Assembly: GCA_012800995.1 (NCBI GenBank)
Contig: JAAZIH010000003.1
Coordinates: forward strand, 1-14,355
Length of the DNA: 14,355 nt
From: Chloroflexota bacterium
GTDB taxonomy: Bacteria; Chloroflexota; Anaerolineae; Anaerolineales; Anaerolineaceae
Direction: 5' to 3'
The translations under genes and the position numbers were made by a program. The number at the start of each line of letters is the position of its first letter. Position 1 is the first letter of the stretch. This document shows positions 1 to 7,646 of the stretch, piece by piece. Under the pieces are notes generated by a model. The model saw only the letters and a program-made list of their open reading frames with translations, did not search any database and had not been told where the DNA came from.

Positions 1-2163
1 CAGCTCATAACGGATACCGCCCAAATAATCCACCGTAAGACCAGCGATTTTGGGATTCTGCAAACCTGTATTTTGTACCAGGTCAAGGTAATAGTTGATA
101 AAGCCCTCCTTGGCTTCCAGAGGCGCGTCAACATCAGCCCGGCCAGCGTGCGAGCTGGGGTCTGTGGACGTGCCAAAGCTTTCCCAAAGTCCGGGCAGGC
201 TCACAAGCTCATCCCAGATTTCTTTCAAAGAGTGCAAGGGTTTTTCTTCGCGAGTGCCATAATAAGCAAGCATATCCATAATCAGGATGTTCGCCCAAGG
301 ACCGTCTTTATCCAGAACATGCCCGCGCGTGGTTAAACCAGAGCTTTCTTCGCCACCAATCAGGATGGTATCGCGCCAGTTATCTGGCAGGTTCTTGAGA
401 AAATTATAAGCATTATCTGTACGGCGGATTTCTTCAATATACTTGATGCCCACCGGTACAGCAAAAGCATAACGCAGTGAACGGGTATGAATATCACCCA
501 CCTGGCATTTATAAGCAACTTGCCCAACATAACCCGGCAAAGCACCCTCAGCAGGTCTGTTATCTTCGTTACCCGGAATCATGCCAGCCAAAGGTTCAAG
601 CAAGGGCGAGCCTGTTTGCGTGGCAATAATACGCCCGGTCAAACCACGATCTACACCCAAATAGCGCACAAGCATGGGCAAAATCTGGTTTGGTCTGAAA
701 TAAGTACCGTCGCAATCAACAATGCCAAAGCGATCCGCGTCGGTGTCCATACCCATACCCAGATGCGCGCCTGTTGCAACAACCGTGTCTTTGAGCAATT
801 GATTAAAAGGCTCTTCAGGGTTGGCATAGTCCTGCCCGCCCAAATTGGGGTCAACTTCGGCGTGAATAACCGTAAAGCGCACACCAGCCTCGCCAATCAG
901 ACGGGTCAGATAATCGCGTCCGGCGCCGTGCATTTCATCTACCACAACCATCTTATCGGCAAAATAACGGCGGATTCGGTCAAAGTCGATGGGAATGCGC
1001 GCGTTGCCCTTTCCATTATTCTTAATCCAGCGCACATATGAATCCAGCGGGTCGAAACCCTGTACTAAACCACGCGTCTTGGCAGCTTGCACATCCGCCT
1101 TGCCACCTGCCGCATCGATTAATTGCAGCTCATTGATGCGAAAAGCGATAAAGTCGGTTACGTTGGTTGGTGCGGGATAGCCCAGGCGCGGGTTAAATTT
1201 GATGCCTTGCCACTCGGGCGGGTTATGACTGGCTGTGGCGATAATCAAACCTGCAACGTCATCCTGGGGCAAACCATCTGTTTCGTAATAAGATAGCGCC
1301 GGCGTGGGCACATCGCGTGTGCCCATTTCCACCCGAAAACCGTTCGCCAGGCAGACTTCAGCTGCCCATTGGGTAACCACATCAGCGTTGGCACGGGTGT
1401 CGTGCCCAAGTACTACGCGCCGCCCGGAAAGATCTTCAGCACCGACAAAAGCCGGCACATTCGCATTGTTCATAAAGTCGCAAATGGCTTGCAGCACCTG
1501 TCGCGCGCGGGTTTCGGTGAAGTCGTTGCCCCAGCGGCCACGAACGCCCGATGTACCGAAGCGCAAATATTTGCGGTCGTAAATTTCGCGCAACAAACCT
1601 TTGACACCCGCCAGCCCAATTAATACTGGGTCTGCAGTGCGCAAGCGCATGGCATACAAGCGTTCGTAAATATTGCCAATTTGAATGACCCGATACGCCA
1701 TCAGTCGGTCCGGGTCTTGTTTAGAGTCCAGACTTTCCAAAAGAGGCAATATTTCAAACGCGATATCTTCTTGTAAGGATGCAAAAACGGGTGCTGTCAA
1801 ATAAAACTTTGCCAAGTCGATTGCCTTGCGTCGCATTCGCGCACTGTTAGGAAGATAGTCTTCATCTAACTGTTTACGAAACAGCTCTCCTTGTGCATCC
1901 ACAGAGTTAAAAAGCTCCAGACGCCACTGACTACCCGTTGCTGCAAGACTAAGCAACAGACTCAAAACCCGCGAACTGGTAACTAAGTCTTCGCCCAGGT
2001 TCCTCACACTGGCGTGCAGCCATGCTTCAAGTTCATCCAAAAAGGCATTCATCTCAGCAATAGCCGGTTGCCAAAGTTCGGGTTTATCCGCGACCAAAAT
2101 CGCCCTGTTCAGGCGATTAAAGCGATAAGGCACTTGGGTTACAAAAGGTTTGTCGTCAAACAT
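1..2163 (-). CDS. Phosphoglucomutase/phosphomannomutase family protein with helical N-terminal extension (3' end beyond window)
   Basis: This is an alpha-D-phosphohexomutase, an enzyme that moves a phosphate between C6 and C1 of a hexose through a phosphoserine. The frame is open for 721 residues and runs off the left edge, so the C-terminus is missing. All core motifs are visible: RFGTSGVRG at residues 201-209, the phosphoserine loop TASHNPP with the catalytic Ser at 312, the metal loop DTDADRFG at 473-480 and the sugar-binding loop GGEESSG at 603-609. In this family GEES-type loops favour glucose substrates, so phosphoglucomutase is the likelier activity; phosphomannomutase cannot be excluded. 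The ATG at 2163 is preceded by GGAG at good spacing. It lies 29 bp after glmM, presumably in the same transcript. The oddity is about 195 residues before the first catalytic motif. They look helical and soluble, and I do not recognise them. Confidence 0.9.
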   Translation of the reverse strand, partial: MFDDKPFVTQVPYRFNRLNRAILVADKPELWQPAIAEMNAFLDELEAWLHASVRNLGEDLVTSSRVLSLLLSLAATGSQWRLELFNSVDAQGELFRKQLDEDYLPNSARMRRKAIDLAKFYLTAPVFASLQEDIAFEILPLLESLDSKQDPDRLMAYRVIQIGNIYERLYAMRLRTADPVLIGLAGVKGLLREIYDRKYLRFGTSGVRGRWGNDFTETRARQVLQAICDFMNNANVPAFVGAEDLSGRRVVLGHDTRANADVVTQWAAEVCLANGFRVEMGTRDVPTPALSYYETDGLPQDDVAGLIIATASHNPPEWQGIKFNPRLGYPAPTNVTDFIAFRINELQLIDAAGGKADVQAAKTRGLVQGFDPLDSYVRWIKNNGKGNARIPIDFDRIRRYFADKMVVVDEMHGAGRDYLTRLIGEAGVRFTVIHAEVDPNLGGQDYANPEEPFNQLLKDTVVATGAHLGMGMDTDADRFGIVDCDGTYFRPNQILPMLVRYLGVDRGLTGRIIATQTGSPLLEPLAGMIPGNEDNRPAEGALPGYVGQVAYKCQVGDIHTRSLRYAFAVPVGIKYIEEIRRTDNAYNFLKNLPDNWRDTILIGGEESSGLTTRGHVLDKDGPWANILIMDMLAYYGTREEKPLHSLKEIWDELVSLPGLWESFGTSTDPSSHAGRADVDAPLEAKEGFINYYLDLVQNTGLQNPKIAGLTVDYLGGIRYEL

Positions 2164-2192
2164 GTTTAGCTCCGTTTTACTAATATTATGTA

Positions 2193-3665
2193 TTATAGTC
2201 TGGGAATTAGGCCGCCATCCGCTACGTTTAAAACTTCAATTTTACTACCGGCAGGGCTGCCTGTTTCAGCTTGAACCAAATCGCAAATTTCCCAGGCAAT
2301 TTTCGCCAGGTCGTGAGCAGTATGGCGCGTGTCGGCTTCAAGCATCAGGCGGTATTTATTTTCCGTGCCAGAATAGCGCGAATTCATCTCCACCAAACCG
2401 GGCAAGTCTTCACCCAGGGTTTCAAAACGCGCGTTTAATGCTTTGATTTCATTGAGTGGAATTTTTGTTGCCACGTCGCACGATGCCACCAACTGGGGGT
2501 ATTTTTGAATGCGATCTGCCAAAATCGCCAGGCTCTTTTCATCTGAATGCATCACGACAGCCAAAACAAAGAGCATTGTGCGCAAGCCATCACCGGTCTG
2601 ATGGGTTTGGTCCAGCAAGATAATATGTCCGCTCTGCTCCCCACCCAAGCCGATTTTTTTGATGTCATCTGTTTCATCTTGGATTTCTTGTAAAGCTTCG
2701 GTGACGTATTTATCACCAACAGGCGTTGTTTTCAACTTAAAGCCCTGTCTTTGGGCATATTTTTTCAACGCGCCATTTGCCATCACAGTTGTGACCAAAG
2801 TATCGCCCAGAAGCAAATCTTTCGCGTGTAAATAATCTGCTAAAATAGCCAGGATATGGTCGCCGTCTATTAAGCGACCGAGTTCGTCTAAAAAGATGAC
2901 CCTGTCCGCGTCACCATCAAAAGCGACCGCCAATTCAGCACCTTTTTCTTTCATAATAGCAGCTAATTCAGCAGGATTCGAGCGCGCGCGTTCAGAGCCG
3001 GCGTTTACATTAATCATATTGCCTTCGCTCATCGTGTTGATGGGCAAAACCTCAGCACCCAGAATGTCTAAAACACGGGGCGCCAGGCGATACGCAGCGC
3101 CATTTGAACAATCCACCAAAACCCGTTTGCCATTTAGCTTCAATCCGCGTTGCGATGCCAAAAGCCCACGCAAGTAATCAGCCTGCAGATCCATCCGATC
3201 AAAAACTTTACTTTCGTCCATTGGCGCGATATCTTCAAGCTGAGTGGCTTCTAATATCGCCTCAATTTCCAACTCTTGTTCCAGGCTTAGTTTGGTGCCT
3301 TCACTGCTAAAGAACTTGATGCCGTTCTGTTTGGCTGGATTATGCGAAGCGGAAATAACTGCTCCGGCAGACGCCTGATGAGCCTGGGTCAAAAAAGCCA
3401 CGCCAGGAGTAGGCAATATGCCCAAATCCCAAACGATCGCACCTGTCGCAGTCAGCCCACGGCTAAGCGCCTCTTGCAAGGCCGGACCTGATTCGCGGGT
3501 ATCCCGACCAATCATTACGATGGGCTGTTCGCTAATGGCATCAGCGTCATGCCCCAAAACCGTGCCCACCGCGAAACCGAGACGGGTCATGAATTCTTCT
3601 GTCATCGGATGTGCGCCGTAAGTCCCCCGAATCCCATCAGTACCAAAATATTTTACAGTTTGCAT
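2193..3665 (-). CDS. glmM: Phosphoglucosamine mutase GlmM
   Basis: GlmM converts glucosamine-6-phosphate to glucosamine-1-phosphate in the cytosol, on the route to UDP-GlcNAc for peptidoglycan. The product has 490 residues from the ATG at 3665. It opens with KYFGTDGIRG, the hallmark of GlmM. The phosphoserine loop ISASHNP has Ser at 107, the metal loop DGDADR has Asp at 250, 252 and 254, and the sugar loop GGEQSGH begins at 341. The C-terminal phosphate loop reads RYSGTENKYR at about 430, where RPSGTEP is usual. Typical GlmM has about 445-450 residues. The extra length comes from a short insert before the sugar loop and a tail of some 40 residues after the phosphate loop. A GTG two codons upstream at 3671 is in frame but lies inside the Shine-Dalgarno sequence, so I prefer the ATG. 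It is the middle gene of a three-gene operon. Confidence 0.95.
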   Translation of the reverse strand: MQTVKYFGTDGIRGTYGAHPMTEEFMTRLGFAVGTVLGHDADAISEQPIVMIGRDTRESGPALQEALSRGLTATGAIVWDLGILPTPGVAFLTQAHQASAGAVISASHNPAKQNGIKFFSSEGTKLSLEQELEIEAILEATQLEDIAPMDESKVFDRMDLQADYLRGLLASQRGLKLNGKRVLVDCSNGAAYRLAPRVLDILGAEVLPINTMSEGNMINVNAGSERARSNPAELAAIMKEKGAELAVAFDGDADRVIFLDELGRLIDGDHILAILADYLHAKDLLLGDTLVTTVMANGALKKYAQRQGFKLKTTPVGDKYVTEALQEIQDETDDIKKIGLGGEQSGHIILLDQTHQTGDGLRTMLFVLAVVMHSDEKSLAILADRIQKYPQLVASCDVATKIPLNEIKALNARFETLGEDLPGLVEMNSRYSGTENKYRLMLEADTRHTAHDLAKIAWEICDLVQAETGSPAGSKIEVLNVADGGLIPRL

Positions 3666-3668
3666 AGT

Positions 3669-3675
3669 CACCTTT
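3669..3675 (-). promoter_or_regulatory. glmM ribosome binding site that decides the start
   Basis: On the minus strand the sequence reads AAAGGTGACTATG. The AGG core lies 5 nt before the ATG at 3665. The competing in-frame GTG at 3669-3671 is part of this same ribosome binding site and has no separate purine-rich site at correct distance. The ATG start also gives the usual GlmM N-terminus, Met-Gln-Thr-Val-Lys-Tyr-Phe-Gly. Confidence 0.75.
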
Positions 3676-3677
3676 AA

Positions 3678-4571
3678 TTATTCAATTTCGATATCTGCCA
3701 CAACCGGCAAATGGTCTGAAATCCGTTGGGTTAGCTCATCATCAATCACCCAGCACTTGTAACTCAGCAAACGATGAGCGGGAGCAAAGTAGATATGGTC
3801 AACCGCGCCCGCGCTGCCATGAGTATTGATGTCATTTTCGGGAACAAGACGGACAAAATGATTATCTTCTACTAAATAGTTCCTAAGCGTATACTCGTCT
3901 GGTTTAGCGTTAAAATCACCCATTAAAATGACCGGCACGCCGGGAATAAGCACATATTTCTCAATGAGCCCGATTACATTCAATATCTGTTTAGTGCGTG
4001 CTATTTCAGCCGCTTGTATCGTTTCCGACCAGGCATTCTCGCCACGCTCACCCACCAAAGTGCTTAGGTGAAGATTAAGAATAAAAGGATGTGGGCTCGC
4101 TTTGAGACGCGTGATAATCACATAGCGTGGATCAGTATCGCGCGTGCCTTCATAGCGCAGTGGCTGAAAAACCGGCACGTTCCGGGGTACACCAGAACGC
4201 TCCGGGTTGCTCAAACGCCCAAAAGGCTGATGTGAAAAAATCGCGTTTCCTTTGGACCAATCCCACCAGTCATTAAAAATCCCTTCGACCATCAAAGGCT
4301 GTTTCACCTGCATATGCTGTTTCATCGACAGGGTTTCACCATAAAAGGCATGCGCGAATTGCGCGTCATAGCGGATGCGGTCGGTCATACTGTGCAAATG
4401 ACCATCACCATCCAGATACTGTGCGATTTCCTGCACACCAAGCACATCAGGTTTTATGCGATTAATGAGCTGTGAAATGGCTTCAGATTTATCAAAACTT
4501 TCCTGGGGTGTGCCCCGGTAATTTTTTATCCCTCCGCCAAGGTTTAGGGTCATCAGGCGTAATTTGAGCAT
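3678..4571 (-). CDS. Endonuclease/exonuclease/phosphatase (EEP) superfamily protein
   Basis: A 297-residue metal-dependent phosphoesterase-fold protein. Family members cleave nucleic acids, inositol phosphates or phospholipids; the substrate here cannot be read from sequence. The EEP signature residues appear in order: TLNLGG at 8-13 (Asn10), GVQE with metal ligand Glu48, GNAIFSH at 108-114, NLHLS with His168, MGDFNA at 217-222 (Asp219 and Asn221), VDHIYF at 257-262 and the C-terminal SDHLP with the Asp286-His287 pair. There is no signal peptide or membrane segment, so it is probably cytosolic. The ATG at 4571 is the only plausible start: in-frame codons upstream reach a stop at 4605-4607 without another start. 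A GAGGAG site lies 12-13 nt before it, a little far. It is first in the operon, 12 bp ahead of glmM, and about 26 nt after the predicted transcription start. Confidence 0.88.
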   Translation of the reverse strand: MLKLRLMTLNLGGGIKNYRGTPQESFDKSEAISQLINRIKPDVLGVQEIAQYLDGDGHLHSMTDRIRYDAQFAHAFYGETLSMKQHMQVKQPLMVEGIFNDWWDWSKGNAIFSHQPFGRLSNPERSGVPRNVPVFQPLRYEGTRDTDPRYVIITRLKASPHPFILNLHLSTLVGERGENAWSETIQAAEIARTKQILNVIGLIEKYVLIPGVPVILMGDFNAKPDEYTLRNYLVEDNHFVRLVPENDINTHGSAGAVDHIYFAPAHRLLSYKCWVIDDELTQRISDHLPVVADIEIE

Positions 4572-4603
4572 TAGTAAATAAAATCTCCTCTTCTCTTCTT
4601 TGA

Positions 4604-4632
4604 ATTATACCAAGCAAAAGGGATGCTGCTGA
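4604..4632 (-). promoter_or_regulatory. Predicted extended -10 promoter of the EEP-glmM-phosphohexomutase operon
   Basis: On the minus strand TGGTATAAT gives a perfect -10 hexamer (4604-4609) with the TGN extension. At 17-bp spacing the -35 position (4627-4632) reads TCAGCA, only a half match to TTGACA, as is common where an extended -10 is present. Predicted transcription begins near 4597, leaving a leader of about 26 nt before the EEP start codon that contains the GAGGAG site. Confidence 0.6.
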
Positions 4633-4645
4633 AACAATATGTTTC
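4631..4645. promoter_or_regulatory. 15-bp dyad GAAACA-ATA-TGTTTC, candidate operator
   Basis: A perfect inverted repeat with 6-bp arms (GAAACA and TGTTTC) around a 3-bp centre. It touches the outer edge of the predicted -35 element of the leftward operon promoter, a usual place for a repressor or activator site. No regulator gene is in the window, and I cannot assign it to a known regulator. Confidence 0.4.
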
Positions 4646-4725
4646 TTAGAACAATTGAGAATGTGCCATGTGTTTTCTATTGGTGAAAACAATCAAGTAA
4701 GCTCCTTTAAATCGCATCTTTTTAG

Positions 4726-4768
4726 GCTTTTAAGGGATATTCTTTTCTTTCCTTAAAACAGCTTTTTT
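4726..4768 (+). other. AT-rich hairpin followed by a T run
   Basis: TTTTAAGG (4728-4735) is matched by CCTTAAAA (4751-4758) across a 15-nt loop. The stem can be extended by a GC pair beyond a 2-nt bulge, and six T residues follow at 4763-4768. The shape is that of a weak plus-strand terminator. No plus-strand gene precedes it, so it would stop antisense transcription coming from the EEP gene towards gyrA, or it could be a protein-binding site. Confidence 0.3.
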
Positions 4769-4773
4769 GAATT

Positions 4774-4795
4774 TGAGCCGATTTTTTTCGTCTCA
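4774..4795. other. Imperfect hairpin upstream of the gyrA promoter
   Basis: TGAGCCGA (4774-4781) and TCGTCTCA (4788-4795) pair at 7 of 8 positions around a loop of six T residues. The hairpin ends about 8 bp before the gyrA -35 element. It may be an operator or a chance structure; the sequence alone does not decide. Confidence 0.25.
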
Positions 4796-4803
4796 GCGAA
4801 GAT

Positions 4804-4833
4804 TTATCAAATTAAGCCTTCTCGTGGTATAAT
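4804..4833 (+). promoter_or_regulatory. Predicted gyrA promoter
   Basis: TTATCA at 4804-4809 (4 of 6 matches to TTGACA) is followed after 18 bp by a perfect TATAAT at 4828-4833, preceded by TGG as an extended -10. Transcription would begin near 4840, giving a leader of about 40 nt that ends with the GGAGAG ribosome binding site at 4870-4875. Confidence 0.7.
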
Positions 4834-4880
4834 TTTAAGTTGGCTCGCCTTAGAAAAACAGGTATAGCCGGAGAGATTTT

Positions 4881-7646
4881 ATGACAGAAAACAATGACAT
4901 TTTTGACTCAGAAACGCCCCAGGAAGAGCCCCTTCAAGTTCCAAATGAAGACGTTTCTGGACAAACCGAAGAAGAAACCGATGCCACAAATACCCATCAC
5001 TTTGGCGATGTAGAATCCGTTGGCATCGATGAACAAATGCGCACAGCCTATCTCGATTACGCCATGAGCGTTATCGTGGCGCGCGCCTTGCCCGACGTGC
5101 GTGACGGGCTCAAACCCGTCCATCGCCGTATCCTCTACGCCATGGACGATATGGGCATTCGTTCCAACACGCCTTTCAAAAAATCCGCGCGTATCGTCGG
5201 TGAAGTTTTGGGTAAATATCACCCCCATGGCGACAGCGCGGTTTATGACACGATGGCGCGCATGGCGCAGGATTTCTCGATGCGCTACACGCTCGTGCAA
5301 GGTCAGGGTAACTTTGGCTCAATCGATGGCGACCCACCCGCGGCGATGCGTTACACCGAAGCTCGTCTCGACAAAATTGCCGATGAACTCATCGCTGACC
5401 TTGACAAAGAAACGGTTGACTTTGTTGATAACTTCGACGCCTCGCTCAAAGAGCCCGAAGTCCTGCCCGCGCGCATCCCCAACCTTTTGATGAATGGCTC
5501 CAGTGGTATTGCCGTGGGAATGGCAACCAACATCCCGCCCCATAATCTGGGCGAGTTGGTTTCCGCGCTCAATTTGCTGATTGACCGCTGGGATGACATT
5601 GAAGATGTCAGTGTTGAAGAGCTCATGCAACACATTCCGGGCCCTGACTTCCCTACCGGTGGCGTAATCGTTGGCACCGAAGGCATCCGCCAGGCATATA
5701 GCACCGGTCGTGGACACTTGACGGTACGCGGCGAGGCTGTAATTGAAGAAATCCGCGAAGGACGTTATGCCATTGTCATCAATGAGATTCCCTATCAACT
5801 CAACAAAACCAGCCTGATTGAGCGCATCGCTGAACTTGTGCGCGAAGGCAGGCTGGACGCGATTTCAGACATGCGCGACGAATCCGACCGCAAAGGTATG
5901 CGCATTGTAGTTGAGCTCAAACGCGGCACCCAACCACGTAAAGTCCTTAACCAACTCTATAAATACACGCCCCTGCAAAGCACTTTCGCTGTGCAAACCC
6001 TGGCTTTGCTCGATGGCGAACCCCGCATGTTCACCCTCAAGCGCGCGCTCTTCCATTACCTTGAACACCGTCAGGTAGTCATCACCCGTCGCACACTCTA
6101 TGAGCTGGACAAAGCCAAGAAACGCGCCCACATTTTGGACGGTTTACTTATTGCTATTGCCAACCTTGACGCGGTCATCAAAACCATCCGCGAATCGGCT
6201 GACGCTGACGAAGCCAAAACCAACCTCATCGAACGCTTCAAGCTCAGCCCCGAGCAAGCCCAAGCTATTCTGGATATGCAACTGCGCCGTTTGGCAGCCC
6301 TTGAACGTCTCAAGATTGAAGAAGAATACAAGCAAATATTGGAAACCATCGCTGATCTTGAAGACATTCTCGCCAATCCCCAGAGAATTCTGGATATTAT
6401 CCGCACTGATTTGAATGAAGTGGCAGCGAAATACAGCGACCCAAGGCGCACACGCATCGCGCCCGACCACGAGATGGATCTCTCTGACGAAGCGCTTATT
6501 CAGGATGAACCTGTTTTCGTCTCCATTACCAACCGTGGCTACATCAAACGTGTGGCAGACAGTGCCTACCGCATCCAGGGCCGCGGTGGACGCGGTGTCA
6601 TTGGGCAAAGCATCCGCGGTGAAGATGAAGTTGTTCTCTTTGAGCGCGCTAACACACTGGGCACGATGCTCTTCTTTACAGATCGGGGCAAAATCTACAC
6701 CACACGCGTGTTTGAACTACCCGAAGAATCCCGCCAGGGTCGTGGTATCCCCCTTGTTAACATCTTGGATCTTGAAGCTGAAGAGACCGTAACCGCCATG
6801 TTAGCTGTCAAAAACTTTGACGAAGCCAAATACTTTGTCATGGCCACCCGGTTAGGACGCGTTAAGCGCCTGCCACTGGACAATTTCGCCAACGTGCGCC
6901 CAAGTGGTTTAATCGCGATCAACCTCGACCAGGGCGACAGCTGCGGTTGGGTACGCAAAACCAACGGCAAAGATGAGCTCATTTTGGTCACCCGTGAGGG
7001 CAAAGCCTTGCGCTTTAGCGAAGACCAGGTGCGTGTTACCGGTCGCATGACGATGGGCGTGATGGGCATCCGCCTGCGCGGTGAAGACGAAGTGATCGGC
7101 ATGGAGGTTGTTGAGGAAGACGGCACTTTGCTTATTGTTTCTCAGCATGGTCAGGGAAAACGCACCGCCATGGATCAGTTTGTACCCAAATCACGCGGAA
7201 CACTGGGTGTCACCTGCTTTACACGCCTTGAAGATGAGAATATTGGCCCGCTCGCTGAAATTTGCATGGTTCAGGAAGAAGATGAGATTACGCTCATTTC
7301 CCAGGCAGGCATCGTCTTACGCACCAAAGTTGCGCCTATTTCCATCCAGGGGCGCGCCACACAAGGTGTGCGTGTGATGGATCTGGACGAAGACGACAGA
7401 GTAGCCGCTCTGGCGCGTATTTCGGCTGATGAATATTTCCCACACAAGGAAATTGGCATCGAAAACGGTCCTCAGAACGATGGCAACGATCTAAAAACAA
7501 CTGTCCCACCCAAAAAAGACCGTGAACTCATCATCATTGATGAAAGCGAGATTGAAGAAGGTGCTGTGTTGGGTGGAAATGAGATCTTTGGTGAGGACTT
7601 AGAAGAAAACGATTACAAAGACGAAGGCGAAATCTCGGAAGAGTAA
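4881..7646 (+). CDS. gyrA: DNA gyrase subunit A
   Basis: GyrA is the breaking and rejoining subunit of DNA gyrase, acting as A2B2 with GyrB to introduce negative supercoils. The product has 921 residues. The winged-helix/tower part contains [10 protein letters not shown] (115-124) and [10 protein letters not shown], whose Tyr158 is the catalytic residue. The resistance-determining positions equivalent to E. coli Ser83 and Asp87 are Ser119 and Asp123, the susceptible type. The C-terminal pinwheel (about 540-850) carries the GyrA box QGRGGRG at 566-572, which separates it from topoisomerase IV ParC. Two additions are unusual in length: an acidic, disordered-looking N-terminus of about 45 residues and an acidic tail from about 866 to the end. 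The ATG at 4881 follows GGAGAG by 5 nt. gyrB is not in the window. The last 34 bp overlap the end of birA on the other strand. Confidence 0.98.
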   Translation: MTENNDIFDSETPQEEPLQVPNEDVSGQTEEETDATNTHHFGDVESVGIDEQMRTAYLDYAMSVIVARALPDVRDGLKPVHRRILYAMDDMGIRSNTPFKKSARIVGEVLGKYHPHGDSAVYDTMARMAQDFSMRYTLVQGQGNFGSIDGDPPAAMRYTEARLDKIADELIADLDKETVDFVDNFDASLKEPEVLPARIPNLLMNGSSGIAVGMATNIPPHNLGELVSALNLLIDRWDDIEDVSVEELMQHIPGPDFPTGGVIVGTEGIRQAYSTGRGHLTVRGEAVIEEIREGRYAIVINEIPYQLNKTSLIERIAELVREGRLDAISDMRDESDRKGMRIVVELKRGTQPRKVLNQLYKYTPLQSTFAVQTLALLDGEPRMFTLKRALFHYLEHRQVVITRRTLYELDKAKKRAHILDGLLIAIANLDAVIKTIRESADADEAKTNLIERFKLSPEQAQAILDMQLRRLAALERLKIEEEYKQILETIADLEDILANPQRILDIIRTDLNEVAAKYSDPRRTRIAPDHEMDLSDEALIQDEPVFVSITNRGYIKRVADSAYRIQGRGGRGVIGQSIRGEDEVVLFERANTLGTMLFFTDRGKIYTTRVFELPEESRQGRGIPLVNILDLEAEETVTAMLAVKNFDEAKYFVMATRLGRVKRLPLDNFANVRPSGLIAINLDQGDSCGWVRKTNGKDELILVTREGKALRFSEDQVRVTGRMTMGVMGIRLRGEDEVIGMEVVEEDGTLLIVSQHGQGKRTAMDQFVPKSRGTLGVTCFTRLEDENIGPLAEICMVQEEDEITLISQAGIVLRTKVAPISIQGRATQGVRVMDLDEDDRVAALARISADEYFPHKEIGIENGPQNDGNDLKTTVPPKKDRELIIIDESEIEEGAVLGGNEIFGEDLEENDYKDEGEISEE

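Larger units (their letters stand above)
4572..4880. other. Divergent intergenic region between the EEP-glmM operon and gyrA
   Basis: This 309-bp spacer is the only gap of notable size in the window and is more AT-rich than the flanking genes. It holds a leftward promoter near 4604-4632, a 15-bp dyad at 4631-4645, two imperfect hairpins at 4726-4762 and 4774-4795, and the rightward gyrA promoter at 4804-4833. I see no tRNA, riboswitch or convincing small gene in it. A TTG-started minus-strand frame (4492-4692) crosses part of it but is not believable as a gene. Confidence 0.7.

Noticed and set aside
487..1041. Long plus-strand open frames opposite the phosphohexomutase gene (also 73-336 and 1304-1582).
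   Set aside because: They are antisense to a gene with all catalytic motifs of its family, and their products are low-complexity without recognisable domains.
2192..2197. A perfect minus-strand TATAAT straddling the glmM stop codon, a possible internal promoter for the phosphohexomutase.
   Set aside because: There is no recognisable -35 at 16-18 bp spacing and no TGN extension.
4492..4692. A 66-codon minus-strand frame beginning with TTG at 4692, with an AAAGGAG-like site 9 nt upstream (4702-4708).
   Set aside because: It overlaps the start of the EEP gene by 80 bp in another frame, covers the predicted promoter and dyad of that gene, uses a TTG start, and its product resembles nothing I know. 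The ribosome-site match is probably chance, though it is the best case for a small gene in the spacer.
5319..5798. Minus-strand frames of 117-159 codons opposite gyrA.
   Set aside because: They lie across the most conserved part of GyrA and are expected by-products of its codon use.
7512..7545. A hairpin (TCATCA/TGATGA) and a T6 run on the minus strand inside gyrA, considered as terminator of the birA operon.
   Set aside because: The stem is only 6 bp, AT-rich and about 12 nt away from the T run, so it does not have the form of an intrinsic terminator.
4881..7646. Possibility that the gyrase A gene is topoisomerase IV parC.
   Set aside because: A GyrA-box sequence QGRGGRG is present at residues 566-572 and the pinwheel is complete, both features of GyrA.
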